Shown: positions 5,705 through 5,753 of the stretch, piece after piece
How the letters are laid out: every line of letters starts with the position of its first letter
Position numbering within the stretch: the first letter of the stretch is position 1
Assembly (NCBI GenBank): GCA_030039095.1
Contig: JASHQP010000258.1
Location: 1-5,753, forward strand
Reading direction: 5' to 3'
Origin: Streptosporangiaceae bacterium
GTDB lineage: Bacteria > Actinomycetota > Actinomycetes > Streptosporangiales > Streptosporangiaceae
Length of the DNA: 5,753 nucleotides
Notes under the pieces: generated by a model
Told to the model about the DNA's origin: nothing
The model's database searches: none
Seen by the model: only the letters and a program-made list of their open reading frames with translations
Translations under genes and position numbers: made by a program

Positions 5705-5753
5705 CGCTGACCGGCGGGGTGCGCCTCGGCGCGGGCGGCGGCGAGGTCCCACG

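Larger units (their letters stand above)
5389..5753. other. gene-poor region with an AT-rich island
   Basis: I see no convincing gene in these 365 bases. Positions 5461-5580 contain 56 G/C in 120 bases (47%), against over 70% in the neighbouring genes; the lowest parts, 5471-5500 and 5521-5540, are near 30%. The minus-strand leader of the carboxyltransferase includes an inverted repeat, CAGGCCA (5416-5422) and TGGCCTG (5457-5463). Downstream, the sequence returns to high GC from about 5620. Two minus-strand frames are open from the right edge, one ending at the TAG complementary to 5617-5619, and either could be the tail of a gene outside the window, but neither is recognisable. Confidence 0.6.

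Noticed and set aside
5628..5753. Plus-strand ATG at 5628 with a frame open to the window edge
   Set aside because: It has no Shine-Dalgarno, spans the GC-rich hairpin, and encodes an Arg/Pro/Gly-rich sequence typical of non-coding GC-rich DNA.
1..5753. CRISPR arrays, tRNA or rRNA genes, transposases or insertion-sequence ends
   Set aside because: None was seen: there are no regularly spaced long repeats, no tRNA-like cloverleaf that I could recognise, and no transposase motifs in the plausible reading frames.

Overview
The window is very GC-rich DNA (well above 70% in the genes, with G/C at most third codon positions). It carries gene families typical of high-GC Actinomycetota: a PspC-fused sensor kinase, a DUF1707 protein and a WYL regulator. 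The sequence does not allow a genus to be named.

Layout, left to right. (1) Positions 1-683 hold the 3' part of a WYL-domain transcriptional regulator whose 5' end lies outside the window. (2) On the minus strand, 1379 down to 591, a two-gene unit encodes a small PspC membrane protein and then a DUF1707 membrane protein. The DUF1707 gene runs 93 bases into the convergent WYL gene. (3) A 130-base divergent intergenic region (1380-1509) holds a helically phased array of CCGG motifs and an 8-bp inverted repeat. (4) On the plus strand, 1510-3623, a histidine kinase with an N-terminal PspC module and a LuxR-type response regulator overlap by 4 bases. (5) The convergent gap 3624-3834 holds a 16-bp tandem repeat and a 46-base interrupted hairpin that is a good bidirectional terminator candidate. 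(6) On the minus strand, 5388 down to 3835, is a carboxyltransferase-type (acyl-CoA carboxylase beta-like) enzyme with a strong Shine-Dalgarno sequence and a plausible promoter. (7) Positions 5389-5753 hold no convincing gene: an unusually AT-rich stretch, a perfect GC-rich hairpin and a five-codon ORF behind a good ribosome-binding site.

The centre of interest is the divergent block 591-3623. The kinase carries a PspC module next to its membrane segments, and a stand-alone PspC protein is transcribed from the same intergenic region in the other direction. This resembles envelope-stress three-component systems (LiaFSR in Firmicutes, EsrISR in Corynebacterium): a small membrane protein would modulate the kinase, and the regulator would act back on the shared promoter region. 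The DUF1707 protein may be a further membrane component. The architecture is visible in the sequence; the functional model is inference. The carboxyltransferase looks unrelated to this system. It is notable for altered residues at positions normally occupied by the glycines that form the oxyanion holes, and for having no biotin carboxylase gene beside it.
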